A DNA stretch of 64,000 nt from Hanamia caeni (GTDB lineage: Bacteria > Bacteroidota > Bacteroidia > Chitinophagales > Chitinophagaceae): positions 1 through 64,000 of the forward strand of contig NZ_RJJR01000013.1 of the NCBI RefSeq assembly GCF_003721595.1. Direction: 5' to 3'. Shown here in pieces: positions 1-9,176 of the stretch (position 1 is the first letter of the stretch; each line of letters opens with the position of its first letter). A model generated the notes under the pieces. It saw only the letters and a program-made list of their open reading frames with translations. It did not search any database and was not told the DNA's origin. The position numbers were made by a program, and so were the translations under genes.

Positions 1-1
1 A

Positions 2-94
2 CCAACGGTTGGAAAATCGGAGCGGTATAACGGGAGACTGTTACGTACCGTTCTAACAGAATCTCAGGCTGCGATGCCTGGGTTTACTTACTAA
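2..94 (+). CDS. 3' end of an unidentified upstream gene
   Basis: The reading frame beginning at base 2 is open to a TAA at 92-94 and ends in the residues MPGFTY. It is followed 34 bases later by a strong terminator, which is what the tail of a real gene would look like. The other two forward frames stop earlier. About 30 residues are too few to name a family. A SusD-like or similar secreted protein would fit the neighbourhood, but nothing in the residues proves it. Confidence 0.35.
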   Translation, partial: PTVGKSERYNGRLLRTVLTESQAAMPGFTY

Positions 95-128
95 TAATTA
101 ATACAATACTGTTTTCTTTTTTTGTTTT

Positions 129-171
129 AAAGAGGTAAAGTGAAAGCTTTACCTCTTTATCTTTTTGTTTT
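129..171 (+). terminator. Intrinsic terminator with 12-bp perfect stem
   Basis: A perfect 12-bp inverted repeat (AAAGAGGTAAAG at 129-140, CTTTACCTCTTT at 147-158) encloses a 6-base loop and is followed by a T-rich run to about 171. It ends the transcript of the partial upstream gene. The next gene starts only 17 bases after the T run, so that gene needs either readthrough or a promoter overlapping the hairpin. Confidence 0.85.
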
Positions 172-187
172 GTTATAAATAATATCA

Positions 188-3100
188 ATGAAATTTTTCC
201 GGAGTTGGCTTGGCTTATTCATGATTGCAGTGATTATTTTATTAGTGTCGTGCAGAAAAAATAATACCTTGTTTAATGAATTGCCACCCAGCAGGACCGG
301 AATCTATTTTAATAATAAAATTACAGAATCAGATACCTTGAACCCTATGGATGAAACCAATATTTACAATGGAGGCGGCATAGGTGTTGGTGATTTTAAT
401 AATGACGGATTGCAGGACTTGTATTTCGCAGGTAACCAGGTTTCAAACAAATTGTATCTTAATAAAGGCGATTTTAAATTCAGGGATGTAACGGCGGAAG
501 CAGGGGTGGATGGCGGAGGAAGGTGGAGCAAAGGTATTTCTGTAGTCGATATTAATAATGATGGTTGGATGGATATTTACGTAAGTGTGACGATGGATAA
601 AAATCCTGAAAGGCGGAGAAATCTTTTATATGTAAACCAGGGAGTAAACAAAGATGGCATTCCGGTTTTTAAAGAATTGGCCAGGGAATATGGTTTAGAC
701 GATACAACCTCATCAACGCTGGCCGCATTTTTTGATTACGATAATGACGGCGACCTTGATATGTATCTTTGTGTAAATGAGATTGTGCCCTCCGTTAACC
801 CTTCAGTTTTGCGGCCAAAAGTTACTGACGGCTCATTCCCGAGCACGGGAAGGTTGTATCGAAACGATTATGATTCCATTTCGAAACATCCTGTTTTCAA
901 AGACGTTTCAAAAGAAGCCGGCGTTACAATAGAAGGTTATGGCCACGCGGTAACTATAGCGGATTTCAATCTTGATGGCTGGAAAGACATTTTTGTAAGT
1001 AACGACTTCACACCTGCTGATCTGCTATATATTAATAACCATGACGGTACATTTACTGATAAGGCTGCTTCATATTTTAAGCATACTTCTGCAAATGGTA
1101 TGGGGCAAGATGTTATTGATATCAACAACGATGGCCTCGCAGATGTAATAGAGCTTGACATGAACCCGCATGATAACTACCGGAAAAAAATGATGTTGGG
1201 CAATAATAACTATCTCACTTATCTGAACAGCGATTTGTATGGTTACCAATATCAATATGTGAGAAACACCCTGCAGCTTAACCAAGGTCCGATAGTAAAC
1301 AAAAGTGATTCGGTCTGCGACCCAATTTTTAGTGATATAGGATACATGGCTGGCATTTCTCAAACAGATTGGAGCTGGTGTCCGCTTGTCACAGATTTTG
1401 ATAATGACGGTTTTCGGGATATTATTATTACCAATGGTTTTCCGCGCGATATTACAGACCATGATTTTGTTGGATTCAGGATGGGGTCCTCACAGATAGC
1501 CAGCACACAATATACTATGTCTCAAATTCCGCAAGTAAAGCTTCGTAATTTTGCTTTCCGAAACAATGGCGACTGGACTTTTAGTAATCTGACCAATCAA
1601 TGGGGAATCGTTACACCCACATTTGCAAATGGCGCCGTGTATGTGGATCTTGATAATGACGGCGACATGGATGTGGTGGTGAATAATATCAACGACGAAG
1701 CCTCGGTTTATCAAAATACAATTATGAATTCATCGAAAAATCCTCCCCATTTCCTGTCAGTCAAATTGTATGGAAACTCAAAAAACGTAAATGGCCTTGG
1801 AACTTTTATAGAACTTCACTATAAAGGCCAAAAGCAGGTGTACGAACAAACGCCATACAGGGGGTATTTGTCTACAATGCAAATTGAACCACATTTTGGG
1901 CTAGGGGATGTTAGCCTAATTGATTCCTTGATTGTTAAATGGCCAAATGGTAAGGCGCAAATATTAAAAAATGTAAAGGCCAACCAAATGGTGGCTGCGA
2001 GGGAGAAAGACGCAAATATACCGTACTCTTTAGAAACTACTAAACTAGATACGGAAGCTACCTTTAAAGATGTAACAAATTTTTTAAATGTGCGTTTTAC
2101 TCAGCTATACAAAGATTTTAATGATTTTGCCGTCCAGGGTTTGCTGCCTCATAAATTTTCGGAGTATGGCCCTGCTCTTGCTGTTGGAGATGTGGATGGA
2201 AACGGGTTAGATGATATTTTGGTGGGAGGCGCTTTTGGATTTTCTGCACAGATTTTTTTGCAGCAGCCTGATGGCAATTTCATTCAGCGCGATTTATTGA
2301 GAGAAAATGATATTTCTTCGAAAGAAAGAGAGGATGAGGGGCTCTTATTATTTGATGCTGATGGAGACGGCGATTTAGATCTATATGTTGCCAGCGGAGG
2401 TTTCCAGGCTAAAAGTATGACAGCGGCATATCAGGATAGGCTTTATGTAAATGATGGGAAAGGGAAATTTACCGAAGATAGTTCCGCTTTACCTCCGAAT
2501 TTTACAAGCAAATTTTGTGTCAAAGCCAGTGACTATGATAGAGACGGTGATTTGGATTTGTTTGTTTCGGGAAGAGTAGATGTGGGAAATTATCCTAAGC
2601 CGGTTTCCAGCTTTATTTTCAGAAACGATTCCAAGGCGGGGCACGTGCGCTTTACAGACGTAACTTCCGTGACTGCTCCCGCATTGCAAAATATTGGTAT
2701 GGTAAGCGATGCGCTTTTTACAGATTTTAATAATGATGGCTGGCCCGATTTGGTGCTTGTGGGAGAATGGATGCCTGTAACTTTTTTAGAAAATCAAAAT
2801 GGGGTCTTTAAAAATGTCACCATTTCTTCCGGAATCAATAATCATATTGGATGGTGGAGCTCTATAGCAGCCGGTGATTTTGATAACGACGGCGATATGG
2901 ACTATATAGCAGGAAATTTGGGAAGAAATTCATTTTTTCAGGCAAGTGACAAGTATCCCGTAAAAATACTTGCCAAAGACTTTGATAATAATGGTTCTCT
3001 TGATGCAATAATGTCTTTGTTCCTTCCGACTTCAGCATCTGATACTACGCGTCGTGAGTTTCCTGCAGAATCCCGGGACGATATTTTCAGACAATTGCCG

Positions 3101-3775
3101 GCTTTAAGGAAAAGATACCCAAATTATAAATCATTTGCTAACAGTACCATCGATTCAATATTTCCCCTGCAGGACCGAGAAGGGGCAATAGAATTGAAAG
3201 CGAATTATTTTTCATCTGCCGTAATAAAAAATGAAGGTAAAAGTCGTTTTACTATAAATGCCTTGCCAAAGGAGGCACAAATATCAGTTTTGAATGGAAT
3301 GGTAGTAAATGACTTTGATGAAGATGGCAATCTTGATGTGCTGGTCAATGGAAACGATTTTGGAACAGAACCAATTCTTGGACGATATGATGCACTAAAT
3401 GGCATATTGCTCAGAGGAGACGGTAAAGGCAATTTTATTCCACTTTCTATTTTGCAGAGTGGCGTTTTTATTGGCGGAAATGGAAAAGCGCTGGTACAGT
3501 TCAGAAATAAATCTAATAAACTTTTAATAGCAGCGAGCCAGAACAAAGGGCCGTTGAAAATTTTTGAATTAAATAAGGATATAAAAATGATTCCTTTAAA
3601 TCCTATGGATGAATCGGTGACGATTTATTTTAAAGATGGAAGAAAACAAAAACGTGAAGTCGGGTATGGCTCTTCATTTTTATCACAATCAGGGAGATTT
3701 ATTACCGTGGGCGACAATGTAAAATCAGTACAAATAATAAATAATAAAGGACAGAAACGTTCTGTAGATCCTTAA
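188..3775 (+). CDS. CRTAC1-like FG-GAP/VCBS repeat lipoprotein with ASPIC/UnbV domain
   Basis: This is a large cell-surface or periplasmic lipoprotein of 1195 residues. The N-terminus is a lipoprotein signal with lipobox LVSC (Cys22). At least a dozen FG-GAP/VCBS motifs of the form D-N-DG-D follow, for example near residues 70, 120, 180, 260, 310, 400, 485, then 665, 720, 780, 845, 895, 930 and 1040. Their Asp-rich loops are typical Ca2+ sites of beta-propellers. An ASPIC/UnbV segment sits near residues 525-605 between two propeller halves. Proteins of this kind are common in Bacteroidota, often near SusC/SusD pairs, but their biochemical role is not settled; surface binding of glycans or proteins is an inference. 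It converges with the multihaem cytochrome, with only 2 bases between the stop codons. Confidence 0.9.
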   Translation: MKFFRSWLGLFMIAVIILLVSCRKNNTLFNELPPSRTGIYFNNKITESDTLNPMDETNIYNGGGIGVGDFNNDGLQDLYFAGNQVSNKLYLNKGDFKFRDVTAEAGVDGGGRWSKGISVVDINNDGWMDIYVSVTMDKNPERRRNLLYVNQGVNKDGIPVFKELAREYGLDDTTSSTLAAFFDYDNDGDLDMYLCVNEIVPSVNPSVLRPKVTDGSFPSTGRLYRNDYDSISKHPVFKDVSKEAGVTIEGYGHAVTIADFNLDGWKDIFVSNDFTPADLLYINNHDGTFTDKAASYFKHTSANGMGQDVIDINNDGLADVIELDMNPHDNYRKKMMLGNNNYLTYLNSDLYGYQYQYVRNTLQLNQGPIVNKSDSVCDPIFSDIGYMAGISQTDWSWCPLVTDFDNDGFRDIIITNGFPRDITDHDFVGFRMGSSQIASTQYTMSQIPQVKLRNFAFRNNGDWTFSNLTNQWGIVTPTFANGAVYVDLDNDGDMDVVVNNINDEASVYQNTIMNSSKNPPHFLSVKLYGNSKNVNGLGTFIELHYKGQKQVYEQTPYRGYLSTMQIEPHFGLGDVSLIDSLIVKWPNGKAQILKNVKANQMVAAREKDANIPYSLETTKLDTEATFKDVTNFLNVRFTQLYKDFNDFAVQGLLPHKFSEYGPALAVGDVDGNGLDDILVGGAFGFSAQIFLQQPDGNFIQRDLLRENDISSKEREDEGLLLFDADGDGDLDLYVASGGFQAKSMTAAYQDRLYVNDGKGKFTEDSSALPPNFTSKFCVKASDYDRDGDLDLFVSGRVDVGNYPKPVSSFIFRNDSKAGHVRFTDVTSVTAPALQNIGMVSDALFTDFNNDGWPDLVLVGEWMPVTFLENQNGVFKNVTISSGINNHIGWWSSIAAGDFDNDGDMDYIAGNLGRNSFFQASDKYPVKILAKDFDNNGSLDAIMSLFLPTSASDTTRREFPAESRDDIFRQLPALRKRYPNYKSFANSTIDSIFPLQDREGAIELKANYFSSAVIKNEGKSRFTINALPKEAQISVLNGMVVNDFDEDGNLDVLVNGNDFGTEPILGRYDALNGILLRGDGKGNFIPLSILQSGVFIGGNGKALVQFRNKSNKLLIAASQNKGPLKIFELNKDIKMIPLNPMDESVTIYFKDGRKQKREVGYGSSFLSQSGRFITVGDNVKSVQIINNKGQKRSVDP

Positions 3776-3777
3776 GG

Positions 3778-5028
3778 TCAATCGCCCGATTCTTTCTTTT
3801 TTTCATTTTTTAAAAATTCTTTTGTTGCCGCTGGATAAATAGCAATATCATGCGTTCTTAAAAGCTGGGCAGTAGGAATTTTATTATTTTCAAGCTGGAG
3901 GACAATTGATTTTGAAGGCTGTTCCGGCATGTGGCAATCAATGCAATTAGCGCTGATAGAATTAGTTATCGGATTGATTTTGCAAAATGTTCCATGCTGT
4001 TCATTATGACAAGTCATGCATTTTTGAGAAAATAACCGGAGATTGCCTTCTTCATTTTTGTGTGGGCTGTGGCAGGTTATGCATGTCAATTGGCTGGTTT
4101 GAAAGCATTTACTTTTTTTTAAAAGACCATATTGGTTGCCATGCACATCTATCAGGTTGTTAGTGCCTAAAGTATCAAACTGGTAATATTCGCTTAGCCT
4201 GTTGCCACTCTGGAAAGAGAATGGTGGCTTTAGATTTTTTATTCTTCCCCCGTGACATACCGCGCACATGTCTAGCGACTGCGTTCTTGAAAAAGTAGAC
4301 GGTTTAATTATAAACTTGCCTGATTTATCATTGGGGTTTTCCGTCTGGTAAGCTACGTGCTGCGCCGCAGGCCCATGGCATCTTTCGCAGGAAATGCCAT
4401 AAATTATCTTTTTTGGATTAAACTCTTCAGGCGCATTTACCAGCCTGAATGGAATTACCTCTGCATAGCTTGTGTGGCATTGAAGGCATGTGGCGCTAAC
4501 AGGGGCGTCAAAGAAAATTTGGTTGTGTTGCCCGGGATTATTGGCCCAGCTATTAGTTGAAGTGAGGTAGGAGACTGGCAGAAGTGTAAGAAGATTTCCC
4601 TGCCATGAAAGATAGGTCTGGCCCCTTTCTCCGGATCCAACTGTAATATCGAATTTTCGTGCAATTTTTCGGATACTGTCAACATATTCAACCTGGTAAA
4701 AACCACTGTCAGTTTTTTCCATAGATACATAAAGTCCCTTGCGGTAGTGAAAAGTATTTTTTCCTTCTTCAAAACTTCCTAAAATACTCTGGGCAGAAGC
4801 AGGCGTTGAGGTGGAAAAATGCCCGGTTAAAATAAAGTCGTTATACACCTGTGCATGACATTTCCGGCAAGATTCAGACCCTGCGAACTCGTTAAATTTG
4901 GTGTTTTCAATTTCGGAAGTTTCATTTTTTCTTCTTCCCCTATCAATACATTGAATCAATAAAAAACACAGGCTGATAATCGTTATTATTAAGAGATATG
5001 ATTTCCGATAAGCCGGGAAATATTTCAT
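3778..5028 (-). CDS. Multihaem (seven CxxCH) cytochrome c lipoprotein
   Basis: The 416-residue protein has a hydrophobic signal ending in a Cys (Cys27, after LLIQ) that looks like a lipobox. Seven CxxCH haem-c motifs follow: CRKCH (residue 54), CLQCH, CERCH, CAVCH, CITCH, CMTCH and CIDCH. Their spacing resembles the cytochrome c554/NrfA-like superfamily. It is expected to be exported, haem-loaded and anchored to a membrane, acting in electron transfer. No nitrite reductase, quinol dehydrogenase or haem lyase gene lies nearby, so the partner and substrate are unknown. The gene is convergent with the FG-GAP lipoprotein, and no terminator separates the two. Confidence 0.88.
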   Translation of the reverse strand: MKYFPAYRKSYLLIITIISLCFLLIQCIDRGRRKNETSEIENTKFNEFAGSESCRKCHAQVYNDFILTGHFSTSTPASAQSILGSFEEGKNTFHYRKGLYVSMEKTDSGFYQVEYVDSIRKIARKFDITVGSGERGQTYLSWQGNLLTLLPVSYLTSTNSWANNPGQHNQIFFDAPVSATCLQCHTSYAEVIPFRLVNAPEEFNPKKIIYGISCERCHGPAAQHVAYQTENPNDKSGKFIIKPSTFSRTQSLDMCAVCHGGRIKNLKPPFSFQSGNRLSEYYQFDTLGTNNLIDVHGNQYGLLKKSKCFQTSQLTCITCHSPHKNEEGNLRLFSQKCMTCHNEQHGTFCKINPITNSISANCIDCHMPEQPSKSIVLQLENNKIPTAQLLRTHDIAIYPAATKEFLKNEKKKESGD

Positions 5029-5148
5029 TTGGAAAAAAAATTATGAACGTAACAGCAAAACAATACGTGTTTACAATGCAGATTGTTGAATCTCAATCTG
5101 AGGTTCAAGGTAGCATTTTTACAAAATGAATCGGTCAAATTTCAGCTA

Positions 5149-5865
5149 TTATTTTAGCAAAGCCTGGATATCCGCATCCGCCTGTAGATTTTTCATCTGC
5201 CGGAGTATCCACGGATAACGGTAGGCTACCCGCCGGGACATCGGGTGAATGGTAAATAAAACCGGGTTCGGAAGGCAAGATGCAATCATGGCTGCTTCCT
5301 TTGGTGAAAGATCGTTGCAGTCTTCCTTAAAATAATACTTTGCGGCAGCTTGCACGCCATAAATTCCAGGTCCGGTTTGGGCTACATTAAGGTACATTTC
5401 TAAAATCCTTTTTTTACTCCAGAGCTGCTCTATCATAAAAGTAAAATATACTTCCAATCCCTTTCTAAAGTAACCACCATGTTGCCATAAAAATACATTT
5501 TTTGCTACCTGCTGGCTTATAGTGCTGGCTCCCCGCAATGACTTACTCTTCCGGTTGTGCTTCAATGCCTTTTGGATGCTTTTGAAATCAAAGCCGTTGT
5601 GATCAGGAAACAATTGGTCTTCACCGGCCATTACTGCCAGCTTTATGTTGGAGCCCATATTCGTATAATCAATATAATCTCTTCTAAGCCCATGGCCGGT
5701 TATCAAACTGTTTAACTGAGTTATTGTAATGGGTGGATTAATCCATTTACAAAACAAAATATACAGAACAGAAAGAAGAAATCCGTATAAAATAATTTTC
5801 AATAAAGTGCGGCCCAGCCTCCGAAATAAACCGCGTTTTCTCAAATAGGGCTTTTTTGATTCCAA
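5149..5865 (-). CDS. mtgA: Monofunctional peptidoglycan glycosyltransferase (MtgA-like, GT51)
   Basis: The protein polymerises lipid II into glycan strands at the outer face of the inner membrane. It has 238 residues, close to the usual MtgA size: one N-terminal membrane segment (about 22-42), then the GT51 domain. Visible motifs are AGEDQLFPDHNGFD with the catalytic Glu, GASTISQQVAKNVFLW, and KKRILEMYLNVAQTGPG. The last has Gln where many family members have Glu; I cannot say that this matters. No transpeptidase domain follows. It is the last gene of a tight minus-strand group, 14 bases after the small membrane protein gene. Confidence 0.92.
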   Translation of the reverse strand: MESKKPYLRKRGLFRRLGRTLLKIILYGFLLSVLYILFCKWINPPITITQLNSLITGHGLRRDYIDYTNMGSNIKLAVMAGEDQLFPDHNGFDFKSIQKALKHNRKSKSLRGASTISQQVAKNVFLWQHGGYFRKGLEVYFTFMIEQLWSKKRILEMYLNVAQTGPGIYGVQAAAKYYFKEDCNDLSPKEAAMIASCLPNPVLFTIHPMSRRVAYRYPWILRQMKNLQADADIQALLK

Positions 5866-5879
5866 TAAAAACGATTTTG

Positions 5880-6431
5880 CTATTTAAGTTCTATATAGTG
5901 CAATGTATATTTTTTCCCCAATTTCATTGGTTTATTACCTGTTTTCAAAAGCAAATATCCAATCCCTGTTAAAGCCGCTGCTCCAATTACCAATTTAGGA
6001 CTTGCATAATATCTCGTATTGGGTTTTGAAAAAACCCAGGTCAGCAACCCGGCCGTGGTTAGCAAGGCGCCACCGCCAAACAGCGCAGCCCCAGAACCGC
6101 TCCAATTAAATTTGTTACCTTCTTTACCCAGGGCAGTAATTTCTTTATAGTTAATTGCAAATCGATAGGAGGCCACAGTATCTGACACAAAAAGCCCTAG
6201 CATAGAAGAATACACCCTTCGTATATCGTATTGAACCAGGTAAAGCGAATCTTTTTGTATGCCGGTTATTTGTGCTTCATAATAGCGGCTATCAGTTGAA
6301 AAATCAATATTTGTTCCGGGATAAAATGATCTAACTGTTCGGTTATTTTTTTTCAGCAGCAACAAATCGTTTTGAGCAATGCAAGCCTGTGTTCCCAAGA
6401 GCAAAATCGTGAATATACATAACAGGCGCAT
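5880..6431 (-). CDS. Hypothetical exported or membrane protein
   Basis: This 183-residue protein is not recognised. It has a signal peptide (about residues 1-19, ending ACIAQ), a polar beta-rich middle with several Tyr-containing strands, and two short Gly/Ala-rich hydrophobic stretches near 115-135 and 147-162 that could cross a membrane. It sits between lysE (4 bases upstream) and mtgA (14 bases downstream) on the same strand, so the three are probably co-transcribed. The neighbours do not indicate its function. Confidence 0.75.
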   Translation of the reverse strand: MRLLCIFTILLLGTQACIAQNDLLLLKKNNRTVRSFYPGTNIDFSTDSRYYEAQITGIQKDSLYLVQYDIRRVYSSMLGLFVSDTVASYRFAINYKEITALGKEGNKFNWSGSGAALFGGGALLTTAGLLTWVFSKPNTRYYASPKLVIGAAALTGIGYLLLKTGNKPMKLGKKYTLHYIELK

Positions 6432-6435
6432 AAGA

Positions 6436-7077
6436 TTACATTTTTTTTACAAAAAACAAAACTCCAAAAAACAACACAGTTCCAAAAATTACCAATATCA
6501 ATCCGGAAATTTTATTAATTAACCGGATATTTTTTACGGTTAATTTTTTTCTCAATTTCCCGGCCAGCGTCACTTTTGCAACATCAGCACACATATTTAA
6601 AAGCAAAGCCGTGGCAAAAATTATGATTCGCTCACGAATGGAATGGGAAACTGCTATGGCTGTGGCAGCCGTAAGCCAGAAAGCAATCACTGCAGGATTA
6701 AGGGTATTCAGAAGAAACCCTTGCAAAGCTATTTTTGCGTGGTCGCTTGTTTTCAAAGATATTGACACCTCTTCAGGATGGACGTGCACCTTTTTAAGAA
6801 AAATATAATATAGTCCCATCGCAATAAGAAAAATGCTGCCGGCAATCCCGATTTGCATTTCGAAGCTCATTACTGTGGTTACCAAGGCTGAAAAAAGATT
6901 GCTTAAAACCACCAATAAAAAATCACTTATCCAAACGCCAATTACAAAACTGAAACCACCACCCCTCCCATTATTGATGCTTTGTTTTATTACCGTGAAT
7001 ATTACCGGTCCCACGGAAATCACAAGTAACAATCCCATTGCTATTCCTTTAAGTATTGCTTCAATAACCTCAACCAT
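6436..7077 (-). CDS. LysE/RhtB family exporter
   Basis: The 213-residue integral membrane protein has about six hydrophobic segments. It begins with the family-typical segment GLLLVISVGPVIFTVIKQS, whose conserved GP marks LysE/RhtB amino-acid and small-metabolite exporters. A second conserved stretch, LNTLNPAVIAFWLTAA, has the NP motif. The substrate cannot be told from the sequence. It is the first gene of a likely minus-strand operon with the small membrane protein and mtgA. The ATG at 7077 leaves a 68-base gap from the acyl-amidase gene. Confidence 0.9.
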   Translation of the reverse strand: MVEVIEAILKGIAMGLLLVISVGPVIFTVIKQSINNGRGGGFSFVIGVWISDFLLVVLSNLFSALVTTVMSFEMQIGIAGSIFLIAMGLYYIFLKKVHVHPEEVSISLKTSDHAKIALQGFLLNTLNPAVIAFWLTAATAIAVSHSIRERIIIFATALLLNMCADVAKVTLAGKLRKKLTVKNIRLINKISGLILVIFGTVLFFGVLFFVKKM

Positions 7078-7145
7078 GTAAAGGGAACAATTTTATGAAT
7101 ATAATATTAAAATAACGAATAAAAGTGCTTTTACTGTATTTGATG

Positions 7146-8672
7146 TCATGCTTTCACTTCTTCTAAAAATTTTAACCACTCTTCCAGCATTTTGCCTTTT
7201 AATACGCGGGGGAATTTATGCTGTCCGCCTACTTTGCCTTTGGATTTCATAAAGTTCATAAAAGTTTCCTCACTTAAAATGTCCACAAAAATTTCCTTTA
7301 AGGCATGATTTCTTTCCACTTCATAGTCATCATTTAATTCTTTTAATTTTTTGTCAATCAAGATTTTAAGTGATTCAGAATTTATTGAATCATCAGTGCC
7401 AATATACCATTGATGCGCAAAAAAATCTCCATAGGGAATACCGGCTACTGCAAATTCGCTTATGGAGATGTTTAAATCGTCGCTCACCAGTTTTATCGCT
7501 TTGTTCATATTGTCTACACTTAGATGTTCACCCACGAGGCTCAGGAAATGCCTGGTGCGGCCGGTAATGATAATTTCTGATTTTTCCACATCCACAAATT
7601 GAACAGTATCGCCAATCAGGTATCTCCAGGTGCCGGCATTTGTGCTGATTAAGATAGCATAATTTTTATCCTTTTCTACCTCGTGCACCATCAGCGTTTG
7701 AGGATTTGAAACCAGGTTGCCGTCGGCATCAAAGTTATTTTGGTCAAAAGGAATAAATTCAAAAAAGATATTATTGTTCGTGGCCAGCTTCATGCCTTTT
7801 GCATTCTGCCGGTTTTGAAAAGCCAGAAAACCTTCGCTTGCAAGATAAGTTTCAATGTAAGTTATCGACTTTCCCAAAAGTTTGTCGAATCCTTTTTTAT
7901 AAGGTTGAAGGGCAACTCCTCCATGAACATAAAATGCAAGATTAGGCCATATTTCATGGATATTTTTCAGGCGATATCTTTCTATCACTTTTTCCATGCA
8001 TAGCTGCACCCATGCCGGAACTCCTACCAAAAAAGCGATGTCCCACTCCGGCGCCTTTTCTACAATTTCATCCAGTTTCTTGGACCAGTCGCTTACTTTA
8101 GCAATTTTTTTGCCCGGCTTATACATGCCCTGAAACCAGAAAGGAATATTCTTTGCCTGTATGCCGCTAAGGTCGCCGGCATAAAAAGTAGCCGATTTCT
8201 GAAGATGCGTACTTCCCCCGAGCATAAGCCATCCCTTTCCAACGTATTTTTTGGGCACATTGTTATAGGAAGCAAGGCTTATCAATTGCCTGAAACTGGT
8301 AAGCGTATTGGCCCGGATTAATTCTTTGGTAATGGGAATGTATTTGCTGGATGCATCGCTGGTGCCACTGCTTAAAGCAAAAAATTTAATAATGCCGGGC
8401 CAACACACATCGGGTTTGCCTTCCAGCGCCCTAAACCACCATTCTTTATAAATTTTTTCGTAAGAAAAAATGGGAACTATTTTTTGAAAATTTTTAGCAG
8501 GATGCTTGCTTAGCAGAATCTGATCAAACAAATACTTTTGACCAAATTCAGTAAATCTTGCTCTTTTTAATAATTTTTGTAAAACTTTTAATTGCTGTCT
8601 TTTGGTAGAACTTACAGGAATGTGCAACGCCCGGTATAGTGATTTAGGAAATTTTATATCGATAAAAGCCAT
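7146..8672 (-). CDS. GH3 auxin-responsive promoter family protein (acyl-adenylate amidase-like)
   Basis: Members of this ANL-superfamily branch adenylate a carboxylic acid and join it to an amine; plant members conjugate jasmonate and auxin to amino acids. Bacterial members have largely unknown substrates. The protein has 508 residues and spans the family: ALSSGTSDASSKYIP (ATP loop) near residue 105, the central YLASEGFLAF region, and FLSLVGEHLS near residue 385 leading into the C-terminal lid domain. I place the start at the ATG at 8672. A longer TTG-initiated frame to 8699 would overlap a TAnnTTTG promoter element at 8697-8704. The gene appears to be its own unit. Confidence 0.88.
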   Translation of the reverse strand: MAFIDIKFPKSLYRALHIPVSSTKRQQLKVLQKLLKRARFTEFGQKYLFDQILLSKHPAKNFQKIVPIFSYEKIYKEWWFRALEGKPDVCWPGIIKFFALSSGTSDASSKYIPITKELIRANTLTSFRQLISLASYNNVPKKYVGKGWLMLGGSTHLQKSATFYAGDLSGIQAKNIPFWFQGMYKPGKKIAKVSDWSKKLDEIVEKAPEWDIAFLVGVPAWVQLCMEKVIERYRLKNIHEIWPNLAFYVHGGVALQPYKKGFDKLLGKSITYIETYLASEGFLAFQNRQNAKGMKLATNNNIFFEFIPFDQNNFDADGNLVSNPQTLMVHEVEKDKNYAILISTNAGTWRYLIGDTVQFVDVEKSEIIITGRTRHFLSLVGEHLSVDNMNKAIKLVSDDLNISISEFAVAGIPYGDFFAHQWYIGTDDSINSESLKILIDKKLKELNDDYEVERNHALKEIFVDILSEETFMNFMKSKGKVGGQHKFPRVLKGKMLEEWLKFLEEVKA

Positions 8673-8696
8673 TCCTGAATAAGTTGTTGACGATAA

Positions 8697-8704
8697 CAAA
8701 TTTA
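8697..8704 (-). promoter_or_regulatory. Bacteroidota -7 element of the acyl-amidase gene
   Basis: On the minus strand the bases read TAAATTTG, an exact match to the Bacteroidota -7 consensus TAnnTTTG, 24 bases before the ATG at 8672. A clear TTG at the -33 spacing is missing, so this is a moderate call. Confidence 0.5.
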
Positions 8705-8941
8705 GTGAATAGTTAATCTAACGCCGCCACAAATTTCACTTTATAGTTTTGAAAGTGAACTAAAAACGTACGGCACCTGTTGCTAATCCTTATTATTTTC
8801 CTGCCAATCAATCATTAAAATGCACCACCAGCTAAATACTGAAAGATAGTAATAAAAAAAGATTGAAATTTAAGCTCGCATCAAAAGCCCCAAATTTTTA
8901 AAGGTAATTCTTCAATAATAATGTGTAGTTTTTAATCAGGT

Positions 8942-8976
8942 AATCCTCCGCGATGGTTTGTGGGGGATTTTTTTTG
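8942..8976 (+). terminator. Plus-strand intrinsic terminator without an upstream plus-strand gene
   Basis: AATCCTCC (8942-8949) pairs with GGGGGATT (8962-8969), with one G-U pair and a 12-base loop, and is followed by an unbroken run of T. The nearest plus-strand ORF ending upstream is kilobases away, so it must end an unannotated transcript, or its presence is fortuitous. Confidence 0.6.
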
Positions 8977-9176
8977 TACCATTTTTGACACGACATTCCT
9001 TTTGGCTGTAAAAATTTGTATGTTTTAATTAGATGATTTACAATGAAAAAAGAGTAAATTTTTTTCCTGATAAAAAATTTACTTTAATTTTAACCGCAAG
9101 GCGGTAATTCTTATTCGTTTTTTGGCGCCAGGCCCCCGGAAGCTGAAGCCCTCCTTATATTAAAACCACTATTTAA

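Larger units (their letters stand above)
8673..9176. other. Intergenic region with a promoter-like site and an orphan terminator
   Basis: No ORF of convincing quality lies here. On the plus strand there is TAGTTTTG at 8744-8751 (matching TAnnTTTG) and a strong terminator at 8942-8976. These could bound a small RNA of roughly 220 bases. Beyond the terminator lies a short hairpin (ACCGC-AAG-GCGGT near 9093-9105) and AT-rich DNA up to the small plus-strand gene at 9177. Confidence 0.5.

Noticed and set aside
1070..1462. 130-residue minus-strand ORF inside the FG-GAP lipoprotein
   Set aside because: Repeated D-N-DG codons on the other strand give open frames rich in Ile/Val; no family features.
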